64,000 nt of DNA from Gigantopelta aegis. Its lineage: Eukaryota > Mollusca > Gastropoda > Neomphalida > Peltospiridae. Position numbers and translations under genes: made by a program. Below, piece after piece: positions 24,001 through 32,007 of this stretch (position 1 is the first letter of the stretch; every line of letters starts with the position of its first letter). The notes below the pieces were generated by a model that was given only the letters and a program-made list of their open reading frames with translations, had not been told where the DNA came from and searched no databases. The stretch lies in contig NC_054703.1 in the NCBI RefSeq assembly GCF_016097555.1, forward strand, positions 16,235,390 through 16,299,389, read 5' to 3'.

Positions 24001-27000
24001 TTCTGTGAAATTAGATGTTTCGCCTACCATAAACACATTCAATGCATGTTTATTTTAAAAAATTTTTAAACATTTAACTTTAATTTTAAAAATTCAATTA
24101 AAATTGTTTATTATTTTAATTAATTTTTTTTTTTTTTTATATATGCATTGTGATAAACATCCATAGGTTCAACTATAAACCAAGTTTTATTGACGTACAT
24201 GTTTTATATTTTGTATACATGTATGCATTGTGATGAACATCCATAGATGCAACTATAAACCAAGTTTTATTGATGTACGTTTTATATTTTATATACATGT
24301 ACACATTGTGATGAACATCCATAGGTGCAACTGTAAAAAAAGTTTTATTGATGTACATGTAGCACTGGCAGTTTGTGACAAATGGAGTAAACACAAAACT
24401 TTAATGTTTCCACATGCATTTTATCGTGTGAGTTTCCATTCACATTTTATCGTGTGAGTTTCCACTCACATTTTATCGTGTGAGTTTCCACTCACATTTT
24501 ATCGTATGAGTTTCCACTCACATTTTATCATGCGAGTTTGCACTCACATTTTATCGGGTGAGTTTCCACTCACATTTTATCGTGTGAGTTTCCACTCACA
24601 TTTTATCGTATGAGTTTCCACTCACATTTTATCGTATGAGTTTCCACTCACATTTTATCATGCAAGTTTCCACTCACATTTTATCATGCAAGTTTCCACT
24701 CACATTTTATCGGGTGAGTTTCCACACCAGGGCTTCTAGATTATGGTAGCCCACTCCCATGGCTAGTGATATTCAATTTTGGGCTAGTAAATAACTACTA
24801 TAACTAGCCCAATGGCTAGTGGAAAAAAACCTTGTAAAATGCTGCATTTACGTGTTTTTTTAAATATGAATATCCTGCCCCTTCTTTCCACCCCCAATCT
24901 AAGGATTTTTAAGCTCTATCTCCCTCTTTAGGTGACATATCTGATTATTACTATTAGTAAAATTATATTTATTTAAAGTAGGGCTAGTGAATTTTTACTC
25001 ATGGCTAGCACATTTTTAAAATCACTGATCCCATGGCTAGTGGATTTTTATAAAATTCTAGAAGCCCTGCACACGGATTTTATCATACAAGTTTCCACTC
25101 ACATTTTATCATACAAGTTTCCACTCACATTTTATCATACAAGTTTCCACTCACATTTTATCATACAAGTTTCCACTCACATTTTATCATACAAGTTTCC
25201 ACTCACATTTTATCATGCACCTTTCCACGTGTGGATGTGTTTTTCCATATCTGCGTTTTCGCAAGCAGATCACTATACAAAATTGGACATTGTTGAAGAA
25301 ACGTACACAATAAAATATGTGTGGAAACGTACACAATAAAATGTGTGTGGAAACTTGCACAATAAAATGTGTGTGAAAAAGTGCATAATAAAATGCAGGT
25401 GGAAACACGCATGATAAAATGGAAAGCAAATCTAAGACTAAACGATTTCCGACTTACCTCCTGTAACACACTGCCTCGTCTCGCAGTCACCAGAACGTTA
25501 GCACCAAACCTGGCGTAGTGATACGCTATCTGCTCCCCGATCCCGGCAGACGCACCCGTAATAACCACACGCTTCCCCTTCAGTTTACCTGAAAGACAAA
25601 ACAGTTAGAAAACTATAAGTAACACATTAAACTACTGTAAACCAGATTAATAGAAAACTGTAAGTAACACGTTAAACTACTGTAAACCAGATTAATAGAA
25701 AACAATAAGTAACACATTAAACTACTGTAAACCAGATTAATAGAAAACAATAAGTAACACGTTAAACTACTGTAAACCAGATTAATAGAAAACAATAAGT
25801 AACACGTTAAACTACTGTAAACCAGATTAATAGAAAACTATAAGTAACACATTAAACTACTGTAAACCAGATTAATATAACTCAGGGTTTTAGATCACAT
25901 CAAAGCTAAGGCGATAAAAATTGTGCCCAAAATACATACGCCCAAAATACATACACCCAAAAATACATACGCCCAAAATACATACGCCCAAAAATACATA
26001 CGCCCAAAAATACATATGCCCAAAATACATCTCAAAATATTTCACTTCAAAATCACTGAAATATTAAGTTTAATTACATTAAACCGAAATGTTTTTATTT
26101 AACGATGCACTCAACACATTTTAATTACGGTTATATGGTGTCAGACATATGGTTAAGGACCACACAGATATTGAGGGAGGAAACCCGCTGTCGCCACTTC
26201 ATGGGCTACTCTTTTTTTATTAGCAGCAAGGGATCTTTTATATACATCATCCCATAGACAGGATAGCACATACCACAGCCTTTGATGTACCAGTCGTGGT
26301 GCACTGGCTTCATTTCATGAATTCAAAACATTATCAACCTTTTTTGCATCCACGTGGTTACCTGTATCAGTAAAAAGATGTCATGCAAATTAACCTATTA
26401 TCCCATAGACAGGATAGCACATACCACGGCCTTTGATATACCAGTCATGGTGCACTGGCTGTGATGAGAAATAGCCCAATGGGCCCACCAACGGGGATCG
26501 ATCCCAGACCAACCACGCTTCAAGCGAGCGCTGTACCACTGAGCTACCTCTTGCCCCCAATTACATTAAAATAAGTAGAAATGCATTTGTGAATACTGAT
26601 AACTTTCCAGCGGCTGTTAATGGAACTAAAACGACCTTCCTGCACTCAAAAAATATAAAAGTCGCCATTGTGCCCAAATTAGTGAGATCTAAAGCACTGA
26701 TACTAACTGAAAGAAAAAAAAAAAAAAAAAATTGTTTTGTTTAACGACACAACTAGAGCACATTGATTTAATAATTATCAGCTATTGGATGTCAAACATA
26801 TGGTTATTTTTGACACAGTCATAGAGAGGAAATCCGCTACATTTTTCCATTGGCAGCAAGGGATCTTTTATATGCACCATCCCACAGACAGGATAGCACA
26901 TACCATGGCCTTTGATATACCAGTCGTGGTGCACTGGCTGGAAGGAGAAATAACCCAATGGGCTCACTGATGGGGATCGATCCTAGACCGACTGCGCATG

Positions 27001-27502
27001 AGGCGCATGCTTTACCACTTGGCTGCGTTCCATCCCCGGAAAGAAATAAGGGATCACACCAACACTAACAGCAAAGAGTGACCATCATGGATGTAGGCTG
27101 GATGAGTTTTAGAGGAAGGAAGGAAATGTTTGTTTTTTAAATGCACTCAACACATTTTATTTAGGGGTATATGGCGTCGGACATGTGGTTAAGGACCACA
27201 CAGATATCGAGAGAGGAAACCCGCTGTCATCACTCCATAGACTACTCTTTTCGATTAGCAGCTAGGGATCTTTTACATGCACTTTCCCAGACAGGATAGC
27301 ACATACCATGACTTTTGATATATCAGTTATGAGACACTGATTGGGATGGGGGGAAAATCCAATCAGAGAATGGGTTCACTCGAGGAGATTAATTATGTTA
27401 AACAAAGAAAGCAGTAAAGAAACTAGTACCTGGGTCGAAGTCATCATAAAACCAGTAACCAATGACAACGCCGAACAGCACAGCTAGGATCTTCTTCCAC
27501 AT
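14824..27502 (-). CDS. HSD11B1L: Hydroxysteroid 11-beta-dehydrogenase 1-like protein, six coding exons
   Basis: NAD(P)-dependent short-chain dehydrogenase (SDR26C group). The family oxidises or reduces hydroxyl and keto groups on steroids or similar lipids at the ER membrane; the substrate here is unknown. Exons: 27430-27502, 25458-25588, 23769-23867, 22279-22492, 18753-18890 and 14824-15062. These total 894 nt (297 aa plus stop), close to the 292 aa of human HSD11B1. All junctions are GT-AG and phases agree. Residues 1-4 are MWKK, then a hydrophobic anchor 5-19. TGASAGIG (35-42) is the cofactor loop, NHI (116-118) replaces the usual NNAG as in HSD11B1/HSD11B1L, and N143, S170, Y183 and K187 form the catalytic set. 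DDFDP at 20-24 and the C-terminal LLRDWLP block favour HSD11B1L over HSD11B1. No inactivating change was seen. Upstream non-coding exons and the promoter were not identified. Confidence 0.92.
15090..15182 (+). mobile_element. SINE T1 tail fragment in intron 5
   Basis: A poly-T run (15090-15111) is followed by CAACCGTAAATAAAATGTGT and TGAGTGCGTCGTTAAATAAA. It is 5' truncated and sits about 30 bp from the exon 6 acceptor. Confidence 0.75.
15312..15699 (-). mobile_element. SINE, head B, tail T1, full length
   Basis: Begins AGTGTTTTATTTAACGATGC (tail) and ends with the head GGGATCCGAACCCAGTACC then GACGCCACCGAGGCCGG. Lies in intron 5 of HSD11B1L. Confidence 0.88.
15812..16082 (-). mobile_element. 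SINE, body of head-B type, 5' truncated
   Basis: The T1 tail and body are present as far as CACCTACCCACTGCGCCTTG, but the tRNA-like head is missing. In intron 5. Confidence 0.85.
16320..16632 (-). mobile_element. SINE, head A, tail T1
   Basis: Starts with a GGAA repeat and ATGTTTTGTTTAACAACGTA, and ends with GGGATCGATCCCAGACTGAC and CACTGGGCTACGTCCCACC. In intron 5. Confidence 0.88.
16668..16742 (-). mobile_element. LINE 3'-tail fragment
   Basis: AATGAATGAATGAAAGAATG then CGACACCCCAGCACTACGAA and GCTATTGGGTGTCAA. The flanks CAATTTCATAAAA and CAATTTGATAAAA look like a 13-bp target duplication with one mismatch. Confidence 0.75.
16885..17134 (-). mobile_element. SINE, head C
   Basis: Left end TTTGAACTTATTTTCGTGCT then AATTAAGGTCCAAGCACGCT (tail). 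Right end is the tRNA-like head with GGCTTAACCACGACACCACC. In intron 5. Confidence 0.8.
17364..17455 (+). mobile_element. SINE head C fragment fused to the exon-5-derived array
   Basis: GGTGGTGTCGTGGTTAAGCC and AGGCTGGTAGGTATAGGGTT form the head. It runs to GAGTTTTAATGAC and then passes directly into the 60-bp array. Confidence 0.75.
17459..18790. repeat. 60-bp minisatellite made of the exon 5 end and its donor
   Basis: Units of about 60 bp contain GACTTACCNACAAGCCCTAT and ACAGGGTAACAGAAATATCA. They occupy 17459-17784 and 18715-18790, split by a DNA transposon at 17785-18714. The last unit includes the true exon 5 end and donor (18753). Decoy donor sequences (reverse of GACTTAC) lie near 17498, 17616 and 17663; others are mutated. 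Array units lack two bases found in the exon, so they are not in the coding frame. Confidence 0.88.
17785..18714. mobile_element. Non-autonomous Tc1/mariner-like element, 930 bp, TA duplication
   Basis: The ends CCGTAGATCTTCGCCTATAA and the complement of TTACAGGCGAAGATATACGG are inverted repeats of about 24 bp. TA flanks both sides (17783-17784, 18715-18716). Removing the element restores a 60-bp array unit (cagag-TA-atag), which confirms the insertion. No transposase frame is present. The termini resemble pogo/Tigger-like elements. Confidence 0.8.
18753..18890 (-). CDS. HSD11B1L: HSD11B1L exon 5 (YxxxK active site)
   Basis: 138 nt encode GKIAVPFVAPYVASKFALDG through VTLCVIGLV. Y183 and K187 lie in YVASK. 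The acceptor is CTCCAG and the donor GTGG before GTAAGTCA. The final 38 or so exonic bases plus the donor recur as the unit of the 60-bp array in intron 5. Confidence 0.92.
18965..19397 (-). mobile_element. LINE 3'-tail fragment split by a SINE
   Basis: 18965-19045 (ATGAATGAATGAATAAATGA, then CACATCAGCAATTGGG) and 19374-19397 (CAGCTACTGGGTGTCAAATA) are two halves of a LINE 3' end. They are separated by the SINE at 19046-19373, with a CAGC-A-TTGGG-like duplication. Confidence 0.65.
19046..19373 (-). mobile_element. SINE, head A, tail T1
   Basis: Tail ATGTTTTATTTAATGACGCA, and head end GAGCGAGCGCTCTACCACTG, GGCTACGTCCTGCC. In intron 4 of HSD11B1L. Confidence 0.88.
19708..20547. mobile_element. 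TTAA-flanked MITE, copy 2 (long form)
   Basis: Left end TTAAAGCCGCACACCCTAGTT and right end AACTAGGGTGTGTCCCTTTAA, with TTAA borders. Inside it shares GAAAAATGCATTTTGTGATA and CTACAAACCTGTAACACA with copies 1 and 3, plus about 450 bp not found in them. The interval 19400-19707 before it holds nothing recognised. Confidence 0.75.
20586..21768 (-). mobile_element. SINE, head A, with a 151-bp internal array
   Basis: The T1 tail and body start at 20586. From about 20764 to 21700 a 151-bp unit is repeated about six times. Half of the unit is the SINE segment from ACAGGATAGCACATACC to GTGGTGCACTGGCT; the other half (TTCATGAATTCAATACATTA to GATGTCATGCAAATTAACCT) is foreign. The element ends in a truncated head (GGGATCGATCCC). 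In intron 4. Confidence 0.9.
21862..22240 (+). mobile_element. Palindromic repeat 'E', copy 1
   Basis: TAACTAGTTAATGACGTCGG and its inverse near 21975-22008 flank a hairpin. The rest contains GATGACCTAGAGGTCAAATG and ends near GTTTGCATGATAAAAATAA. A full inverted copy is at 36850-37190; partial copies are at 49970-50132 and 50728-50886. It carries no coding sequence. Confidence 0.75.
22279..22492 (-). CDS. HSD11B1L: HSD11B1L exon 4 (NHI motif, catalytic Asn and Ser)
   Basis: 214 nt encode EAVRLLGGIDILVLNHIMAF to SIVVVSSYAG, holding N143 and S170. The acceptor TTCTAG before GAGGCTG is chosen because it keeps frame and the RLLGG segment. A second copy of the same acceptor lies 19 bases inside the exon (19-bp tandem duplication at 22473-22505), and its use would shift the frame. 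The donor is GCTG before GTGAGA. Confidence 0.88.
22506..23234. other. Intron 3, unique part
   Basis: Between exon 4 and the intron 3 array. No repeat family or reading frame was recognised. Confidence 0.55.
23235..23790. repeat. Intron 3 array carrying copies of the exon 3 donor
   Basis: Units contain TTGAACATACTCTGATGACG and TACTGTGTGGATAACACTGT, joined by runs of ATATTTTCAGGTGATATTTT. Copies of the donor-bearing block are near 23241, 23389, 23468 and 23588, and the true exon 3 end is at 23769-23789. The AT-rich spacer (TGATATTTTGAGG) is itself tandemly repeated. Confidence 0.88.
23769..23867 (-). CDS. HSD11B1L: HSD11B1L exon 3
   Basis: 99 nt encode VVKKCREVGTPQGRYEYVIA, DM and SNLTSTQYVIR. 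The acceptor is TTTTCAG. The chosen donor AGA before GTATGTTC keeps phase 0 into exon 4; the earlier GTACGT at 23777 would break the frame. The last 20 exonic bases and the donor are the first unit of the intron 3 array (23235-23790). Confidence 0.88.
24150..24372. repeat. Minisatellite of about 75 bp, three copies, intron 2
   Basis: The unit contains GTGATGAACATCCATAGRTGC and AAGTTTTATTGATGTACRTG. The part 23880-24150 before it is unremarkable AT-rich intron. Confidence 0.75.
24415..25225. repeat. 26-bp minisatellite in intron 2, split by a hAT MITE
   Basis: The unit contains GAGTTTCCACTCACATTTTA followed by TCGTGT, TCATACA or TCATGCA variants. It occupies 24415-24727 and 25070-25225, interrupted by the element at 24728-25069. 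Confidence 0.9.
24728..25069. mobile_element. hAT-type MITE, 342 bp
   Basis: The ends CAGGGCTTCTAGA and TCTAGAAGCCCTG are perfect inverted repeats. The flanks share CACAC. Internally it has several GGCTAGTG/CATGGCTAG segments. It sits inside the 26-bp array of intron 2. Confidence 0.8.
25295..25430. repeat. Inverted continuation of the 26-bp array
   Basis: Units CACAATAAAATGTGTGTGGA are the reverse complement of the array at 25070-25225. The two halves face each other across about 70 bp, close to the exon 2 donor at 25458. Confidence 0.8.
25458..25588 (-). CDS. HSD11B1L: HSD11B1L exon 2 (cofactor-binding)
   Basis: 131 nt encode GKLKGKRVVITGASAGIGEQ through TARRGSVLQE. The acceptor is TTTCAG before GTAAACTG and the donor is GAG before GTAAGT. 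It carries the Rossmann glycine loop. A 45-bp minisatellite lies about 20 bases upstream of the acceptor in intron 1. Confidence 0.93.
25600..25876. repeat. 45-bp minisatellite in intron 1 next to the exon 2 acceptor
   Basis: Six near-identical units contain AGTAACACATTAAACTACTG and TAAACCAGATTAATAGAAAA. Confidence 0.9.
25883..26700. mobile_element. hAT-like MITE with an internal 14-bp array and a nested SINE
   Basis: The left end CAGGGTTTTAGATC and the right end GATCTAAAGCACTG are inverted repeats. GTGCCCAAAAT and TTGTGCCCAAATTAGTGAG mark the subterminal regions. The interval 25915-26035 repeats ACATACGCCCAAAA. A SINE is inserted at 26084-26558. Confidence 0.7.
26084..26558 (-). mobile_element. 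SINE, head A, tail T1, with one extra 151-bp module
   Basis: Flanked by a 12-bp duplication AATTACATTAAA (26072-26083, 26559-26570). Inside, the segment with the foreign CATGAATTCAAAACATTATC occurs once between two copies of the ACAGGATAGCACATACC block. It is therefore the same composite as in the array at 20764-21700, but with a single step. Confidence 0.88.
26730..27036 (-). mobile_element. SINE, head A, tail T2
   Basis: Tail TGTTTTGTTTAACGACACAA and GCTATTGGATGTCAAACATA; head with GGGATCGATCCTAGACCGAC and TTTACCACTTGGCTGCG. In intron 1. Confidence 0.85.
27113..27345 (-). mobile_element. SINE, tail T1, 5' truncated
   Basis: Tail ATGCACTCAACACATTTTAT; body to TATATCAGTTATGAGACACT; no head. 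It lies 85 bp from exon 1. Confidence 0.8.
27430..27502 (-). CDS. HSD11B1L: HSD11B1L coding exon 1 (anchor)
   Basis: Encodes MWKKILAVLFGVVIGYWFYD through DP. ATG is at 27502-27500, and CCAG before GTACTAG gives the donor; it ends in phase 1. Twenty-two bases upstream, TTTCAG at 27525 looks like an acceptor, so a further 5' untranslated exon is likely. Confidence 0.88.
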
Positions 27503-27585
27503 GGCGAAGCGAACTCCTTGTTACCTGAAATACAACACAACATGTGAACACTTTTTCTTCTTCTCAAGACAAACACTGTGTGAGT

Positions 27586-28425
27586 TTTGGGGGCGAGATT
27601 TCACTCAGTTGGTTGAGTGCTCGATTGAGGTGCTTGCGTCGCAGGATTGAACCACCTCAGTGGATCCATCCATTAGGGAAAATGTAGCGGGTTTCCTCTG
27701 ATGACTACGAGTCAGAATTACCAAATGTCAATCTAATTAAAATTAGCTCCACTATTACATGTGGATCTACAACAAGCCAGTTGGAGCTCATGTCCACCAA
27801 TCAAAACCTTACTTGCAGAATCATGCCAGTGATTTGAAAATAATTTGAAAAAATTCCGAATTATCCTGAGGGTATATGATATGTTTCATGTGAATTACGA
27901 ATGCCTTATTTAGACCAGTATAATCGGATTGCTAAAAACACTGCGTAGTCTCCAATGTCCAGGTAACATTTCGTCAGTAAATAATAATTTAAATATTGAT
28001 CAATCACACTTTGCCTTTTATAACGTTATTTGGGAGCATACAAATTCAAAAAATATCGGGCGAGTCTATTTTAGTGGCCGCAGTACAGCGAACCATACCA
28101 ATACGTACGGGATAGGTTATCAGTCTTCAATTTTACATAAAATGTTTTTTATTTATTTATAAAATAAAACATGTTTAAAGGCATCCGTAATTCACACGAA
28201 ACATGTCGTATACCCTCAGGATAATTCGGAATATTTTCAAATTATTGGCATGATTCTGCAAGTAAGGTTCTGATTGGTGGACATGAGCTCCAACTGGCTG
28301 GTATTAGATCCACATGTAACAGTGGAGCTAATTTTAATTAGATTGACCAAATGTTTGACATCCAATAGCCGATGATTAATTAATCAATGTGCTCCAGTGG
28401 TGTCGTTAAAGAAATTTTTATTTTT
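27586..28425 (+). mobile_element. SINE, head D, tail T2, interrupted by a MULE-like element
   Basis: The head TCACTCAGTTGGTTGAGTGC with GGATTGAACCACCTCAGTGG spans 27590-27665. The T2 tail resumes at 28346 with TGTTTGACATCCAATAGCCG. The break is the element at 27729-28345. Confidence 0.85.
27729..28345. mobile_element. MULE-like non-autonomous element, 617 bp, 9-bp target duplication
   Basis: Inverted repeats of about 180 bp (27729-27912 and 28165-28345) begin CAATCTAATTAAAATTAGCT. The flanks are a perfect 9-bp duplication ACCAAATGT (27720-27728, 28346-28354). Long terminal repeats with a 9-bp duplication are typical of Mutator-like elements. No transposase is present. Confidence 0.85.
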
Positions 28426-28485
28426 ATTATTTTTTATTTTTTATTCTTTCTACCAGAGGCTACACAAACTGACACAACATCAAAG

Positions 28486-28767
28486 AAAGTTCGTTTTGTT
28501 TAACAGCACCACTAGAGCACATTGATTTATAAATCATCAGCTATTGGATATCAAATATTTAGTAATTATGACTCATAGTCAGCAGAGGAAACCTGCTACA
28601 TTTTTCCTAATGCAGAAAGGGATGTTTTATATGCACTTTCCCATAGACAGGAAAGCACATACCATGTCCTTTGACCAGTTGTGGTATACTGGCTGGAACA
28701 AGAAGAAAACCCCCCAATCAGTCGAATGGATCCACCAAGGTGGTACGATCCTGCACTTGCTTTTAAG
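28486..28767 (-). mobile_element. SINE, head D, tail T2
   Basis: Tail CGTTTTGTTTAACAGCACCA; body with AATGCAGAAAGGGATGTTTT; head with GAATGGATCCACCAAGGTGG and TACGATCCTGCACTTGC. Confidence 0.85.
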
Positions 28768-28836
28768 TGTATTCCAAAATTAAGGCTTACCTGCTAATTT
28801 CATACTTTCTGAGGAACATTTTAAACAATATACTTA

Positions 28837-29322
28837 CAGTGAAACTCTTCTAAACCAAACAGGATGAAGGAAGGAAATGTTTTATTTAACGATGCACTCA
28901 ACACATTTTATTTACTGTTACGACAGACATATGACGAAAGGACCACACAGATATAGAAAGAGGAAACCCACTGTCACCACTTCATGGGCTACTCTTTTTG
29001 ATTAGCAGCAAGGGATCTTTTCTATGCACCATCCCACAGACAGGGTAGTACATACCACAGCTTTTGATATACTAGTCGTGGTGCACTGGCTGGAACGAGA
29101 AATCACTGACAGGGATCGATCACATACCAACCGCGCATTGAGCGAGTGCTGTACCACTGGGCTAAATCCCCCCCCCCACAGGACGAAGTAAAAAGTCCAG
29201 TTTAAAGGAATGTCCGGTTTAGAGAGGTTATGTCCTGTATTGGTACTTAAAAAGGGTCTGTAATAAATATCCAGTTTTGAGGGAATTGTGGTTTATAGAG
29301 GGTCCGGTTTTTGCATATTAAT
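28837..29322. mobile_element. TA-flanked MITE (pogo-like termini) split by a SINE
   Basis: The left end TACAGTGAAACTCTTCTAAAC and segments TCCGGTTTAGAGAGG and GGTTTATAGAGGGTCC match the complete 165-bp copy at 48159-48323. A SINE lies at 28864-29180 with a duplication ACAGGATGAAG/ACAGGACGAAG. The right terminus is not clear. Confidence 0.65.
28864..29180 (-). mobile_element. SINE, head A, tail T1
   Basis: Tail ATGTTTTATTTAACGATGCA; head TTGAGCGAGTGCTGTACCAC; ends in a C-run at 29168-29177. Confidence 0.87.
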
Positions 29323-29467
29323 ACACAAAAAAGCTACACAGAATGAGTCTCCAGATTACACATATTAATACACAAATACAAGATGAGCATCTGTTTAATG
29401 CAGCACAAACAGTCTATACAGGATGAGCCTATGTGTTGACAAACTTATTATTCATACAAATACACTG

Positions 29468-29612
29468 TTAGCTTTATTTTATTTGATGACCCACTCATCA
29501 AATTTTATTTACGATTTTATGGTGTTGGACATATGGTTAAGGACCACACACATAAAGAGATATGAAACCCACTTCAGCCACCACATGGGCTACTCTTTTT
29601 TATTAGCACCAT
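29468..29612 (-). mobile_element. SINE, tail T1 fragment
   Basis: Diverged T1 tail (TTTATTTGATGACCCACTCA) and body up to GGGCTACTCTTTTTTATTAG; head missing. The interval 29323-29467 before it holds nothing recognised. Confidence 0.75.
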
Positions 29613-29664
29613 TCTACACAGAGGCTAAATATAGGAAGTAAAATATGGCCTGCTGTTATTTCTT

Positions 29665-30008
29665 TTAAAGGGAAATACCCTAGTTTTTAAACACTAAGGC
29701 ATATTTTTGACTATTATAGCTGGTTTTGATAACTCAAATCATACTTTACCATACATTCGAAGTGTTTTTGGTCATCCTGGTGTTTTTAATATCACAAAAT
29801 GCACTTCTCATATTTTTAAAAACGCGTCTGAGAAGTAAAAGTTACGGAGTCGAGTTATAGTCTATTTTTAGAGGGTATTTTCACCATTTCAAAGTCACAG
29901 CCTCATGTTTCACTCAAGTGTAACTTTATCCAAATGTGTTACAGGTTTGTAGATCAACTAAACTTAGTGTTAATTTTCACAGATTGAAACTAGGGTATGT
30001 CTCTTTAA
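29665..30008. mobile_element. TTAA-flanked MITE, copy 3 (inverted)
   Basis: Left TTAAAGGGAAATACCCTAGTT and right AAACTAGGGTATGTCTCTTTAA, with TTAA borders. The interior is the reverse complement of copy 1 (ATATCACAAAATGCACTTCT). Confidence 0.8.
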
Positions 30009-30361
30009 CATAGCAGGCCAAAAGAAATATGGCCTGCTAAGAAAACATAGAGCCTGCTAGAAATAAAGACAGTACGGGGTGAGTGGAGGGTTTAGGACAG
30101 TGTGTGGAGAATTAGGATCTCTGAGATGTATTTTAGAGCATTATAAAATAAAAATATCAAAGAATCATGAGCTCATCCTTAGCTATATAAATAGACGATG
30201 AGATGATTTTCATTTTACGTGCTAGGTCTAAAAACAATTCAGCTATAGATTTGTTCAATAATCACTTTGGCTTACAAATATTTACCTACTATCTTGAGAT
30301 TTAGTATGTTGTAATATTTATTTTCTACTTTTGTTTGCAGTGGCATGGTTCTTTCAACAAA

Positions 30362-30663
30362 TGGAAGGAAGGAAAGAAATGTTTTATGTAACGATACACT
30401 CAACACATTTTATTTACGGTTATATGGCGTCGGACATATGGTTAAGGACCACACATATTGAGAGAGAAAACCCAATGTCGCCACTTCATGGGCTACTCTT
30501 TTCTATTAGCGGCAAGGGATCTTTTATATGCACCATCCCATTTGATATACCAGTCGTGGTGCACTGGCTGGAGCGAGAAATATCCCAATGGGCCCACTGA
30601 CGGTGATCGATCCCAGACCGACCGCACATCGAGCGAGCGCTGTACCACTGGGCTATGTCCCGT
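30362..30663 (-). mobile_element. SINE, head A, tail T1
   Basis: Tail ATGTTTTATGTAACGATACA; head with CATCGAGCGAGCGCTGTACC and GGGCTATGTCCCGTCCC. The interval 30009-30361 before it shows no gene. Confidence 0.88.
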
Positions 30664-30962
30664 CCCTAAAATATAACCGAATCATGAGCTCAGCCTCAGC
30701 TAAATAGATGATGAGATGATACTGTAATATTTATTTTCTACTTTTGTTTGCAGTGGCATGGTTCGTTCTTTCAAACACATGGAATTCACTGCCATATTTT
30801 ACATTGTATAATAGGCCAATCAGACATAGATAGGAAATTGGTTCTGGACCCATGCTTATAAAACTTTTTAGAGTTCAGACTCAGTCTCTAATGACGTCAC
30901 ATGCATACAATTTGTATGGCGTTGTCATGGCAATTGTGTCTCAGACTCTATTAGTAAAAATT

Positions 30963-31353
30963 TAAAGTTTGTTTTATTTAACGACGCCATCTAGAGCATA
31001 TTGATTTTTTATCTTATCATCAGCTGTTGGATGTCAAATATATGGTCATTCTAACAGGTTTTTTTTAGAGGAAACCCGCTATCGCCACATACAAATGTAG
31101 GCTACTCTTTTTCGACAGGCAGCAAGGGATCTTTTATTTGCGCTTCCCACAGGCAGGATAGCACAAACCATGGCCTTTGTTGAACCAGTTATGGATCACT
31201 GGTCGGTGCAAATGGTTTACACCTACCCATTGAGCCTTGTGGAGCACTCACTCAGGGTTTGAAGTCGGTATCTGGATTAAAAATCCCATGCCTCGACTGG
31301 GATCCGAACCCAGTATACCAGCCTGTAGACCGATGGCCTAACCACGACGCCGG
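30963..31353 (-). mobile_element. SINE, head B, tail T2
   Basis: T2-like tail GTTTTATTTAACGACGCCAT with CAGCTGTTGGATGTCAAATA, joined to the head-B body and ending GATGGCCTAACCACGACGCC. It is a head/tail hybrid; compare 55951-56345. Confidence 0.85.
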
Positions 31354-31564
31354 TTATAAGTGGGACAGATGGACCGACAGACAGATACTGACAAATGACA
31401 CATATGAAACTGATAGTCCCCTCTGGTTAGTCCGGAGTGCAACTATATAGTGTACTAAAAGTGGTTAGCTTATTTTAGATATGAACAGAAACATTAATTA
31501 AAGATCCCCTGGAGGTTCGGACAGGACAGGACAGGACAGGAAACGAGACGAGACGAGAGACGAG

Positions 31565-31632
31565 ACGAGACAAGAGATTTTTAATGACACCCCAGCATGG
31601 AAAATACATTGGCTATTGGGTGTCAAACAATT
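31565..31632 (-). mobile_element. LINE 3'-tail fragment
   Basis: TTTTTAATGACACCCCAGCA and ATTGGCTATTGGGTGTCAAA. It is preceded by a short (GACGA)n run at 31541-31564. Confidence 0.7.
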
Positions 31633-32007
31633 GACAGCCTTAGATGCTGCATTGCATTTGAAAAGTAATCATGCTAATAAGCAAAAACAAAAAAATATTT
31701 ATCACCCCGTGAAAGTATATGTATATGTAATGAAAATATTTTTATTTATACAGTGATAAGAATATTCTATCTATATTTGAAGATGAAAAGAAATATATCT
31801 TATAGCTGTAAGCATGTTTGCTAGCTAATCAATCATTTTACCTGTCCAAAGTCAAAGTTTCACTAATTAACTGGGTCAGGCCAATGAACGCAGACTTTAT
31901 ATTGTTTATCTCACCTGTTTTAACAGGTCACCTTTAAATACGGGTTAAAACACAAGGTAGTGAGTTCTTTATACAGGTGGTTCTTATACAAATGTAATTT
32001 TATAGAC
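31633..32007. other. Intergenic, no gene recognised
   Basis: AT-rich sequence with no repeat family or coding region recognised. Confidence 0.5.

Noticed and set aside
27929-28162. 77-codon frame inside the MULE-like element
   Set aside because: No similarity to a transposase; too short; lies in the loop of a non-autonomous element.
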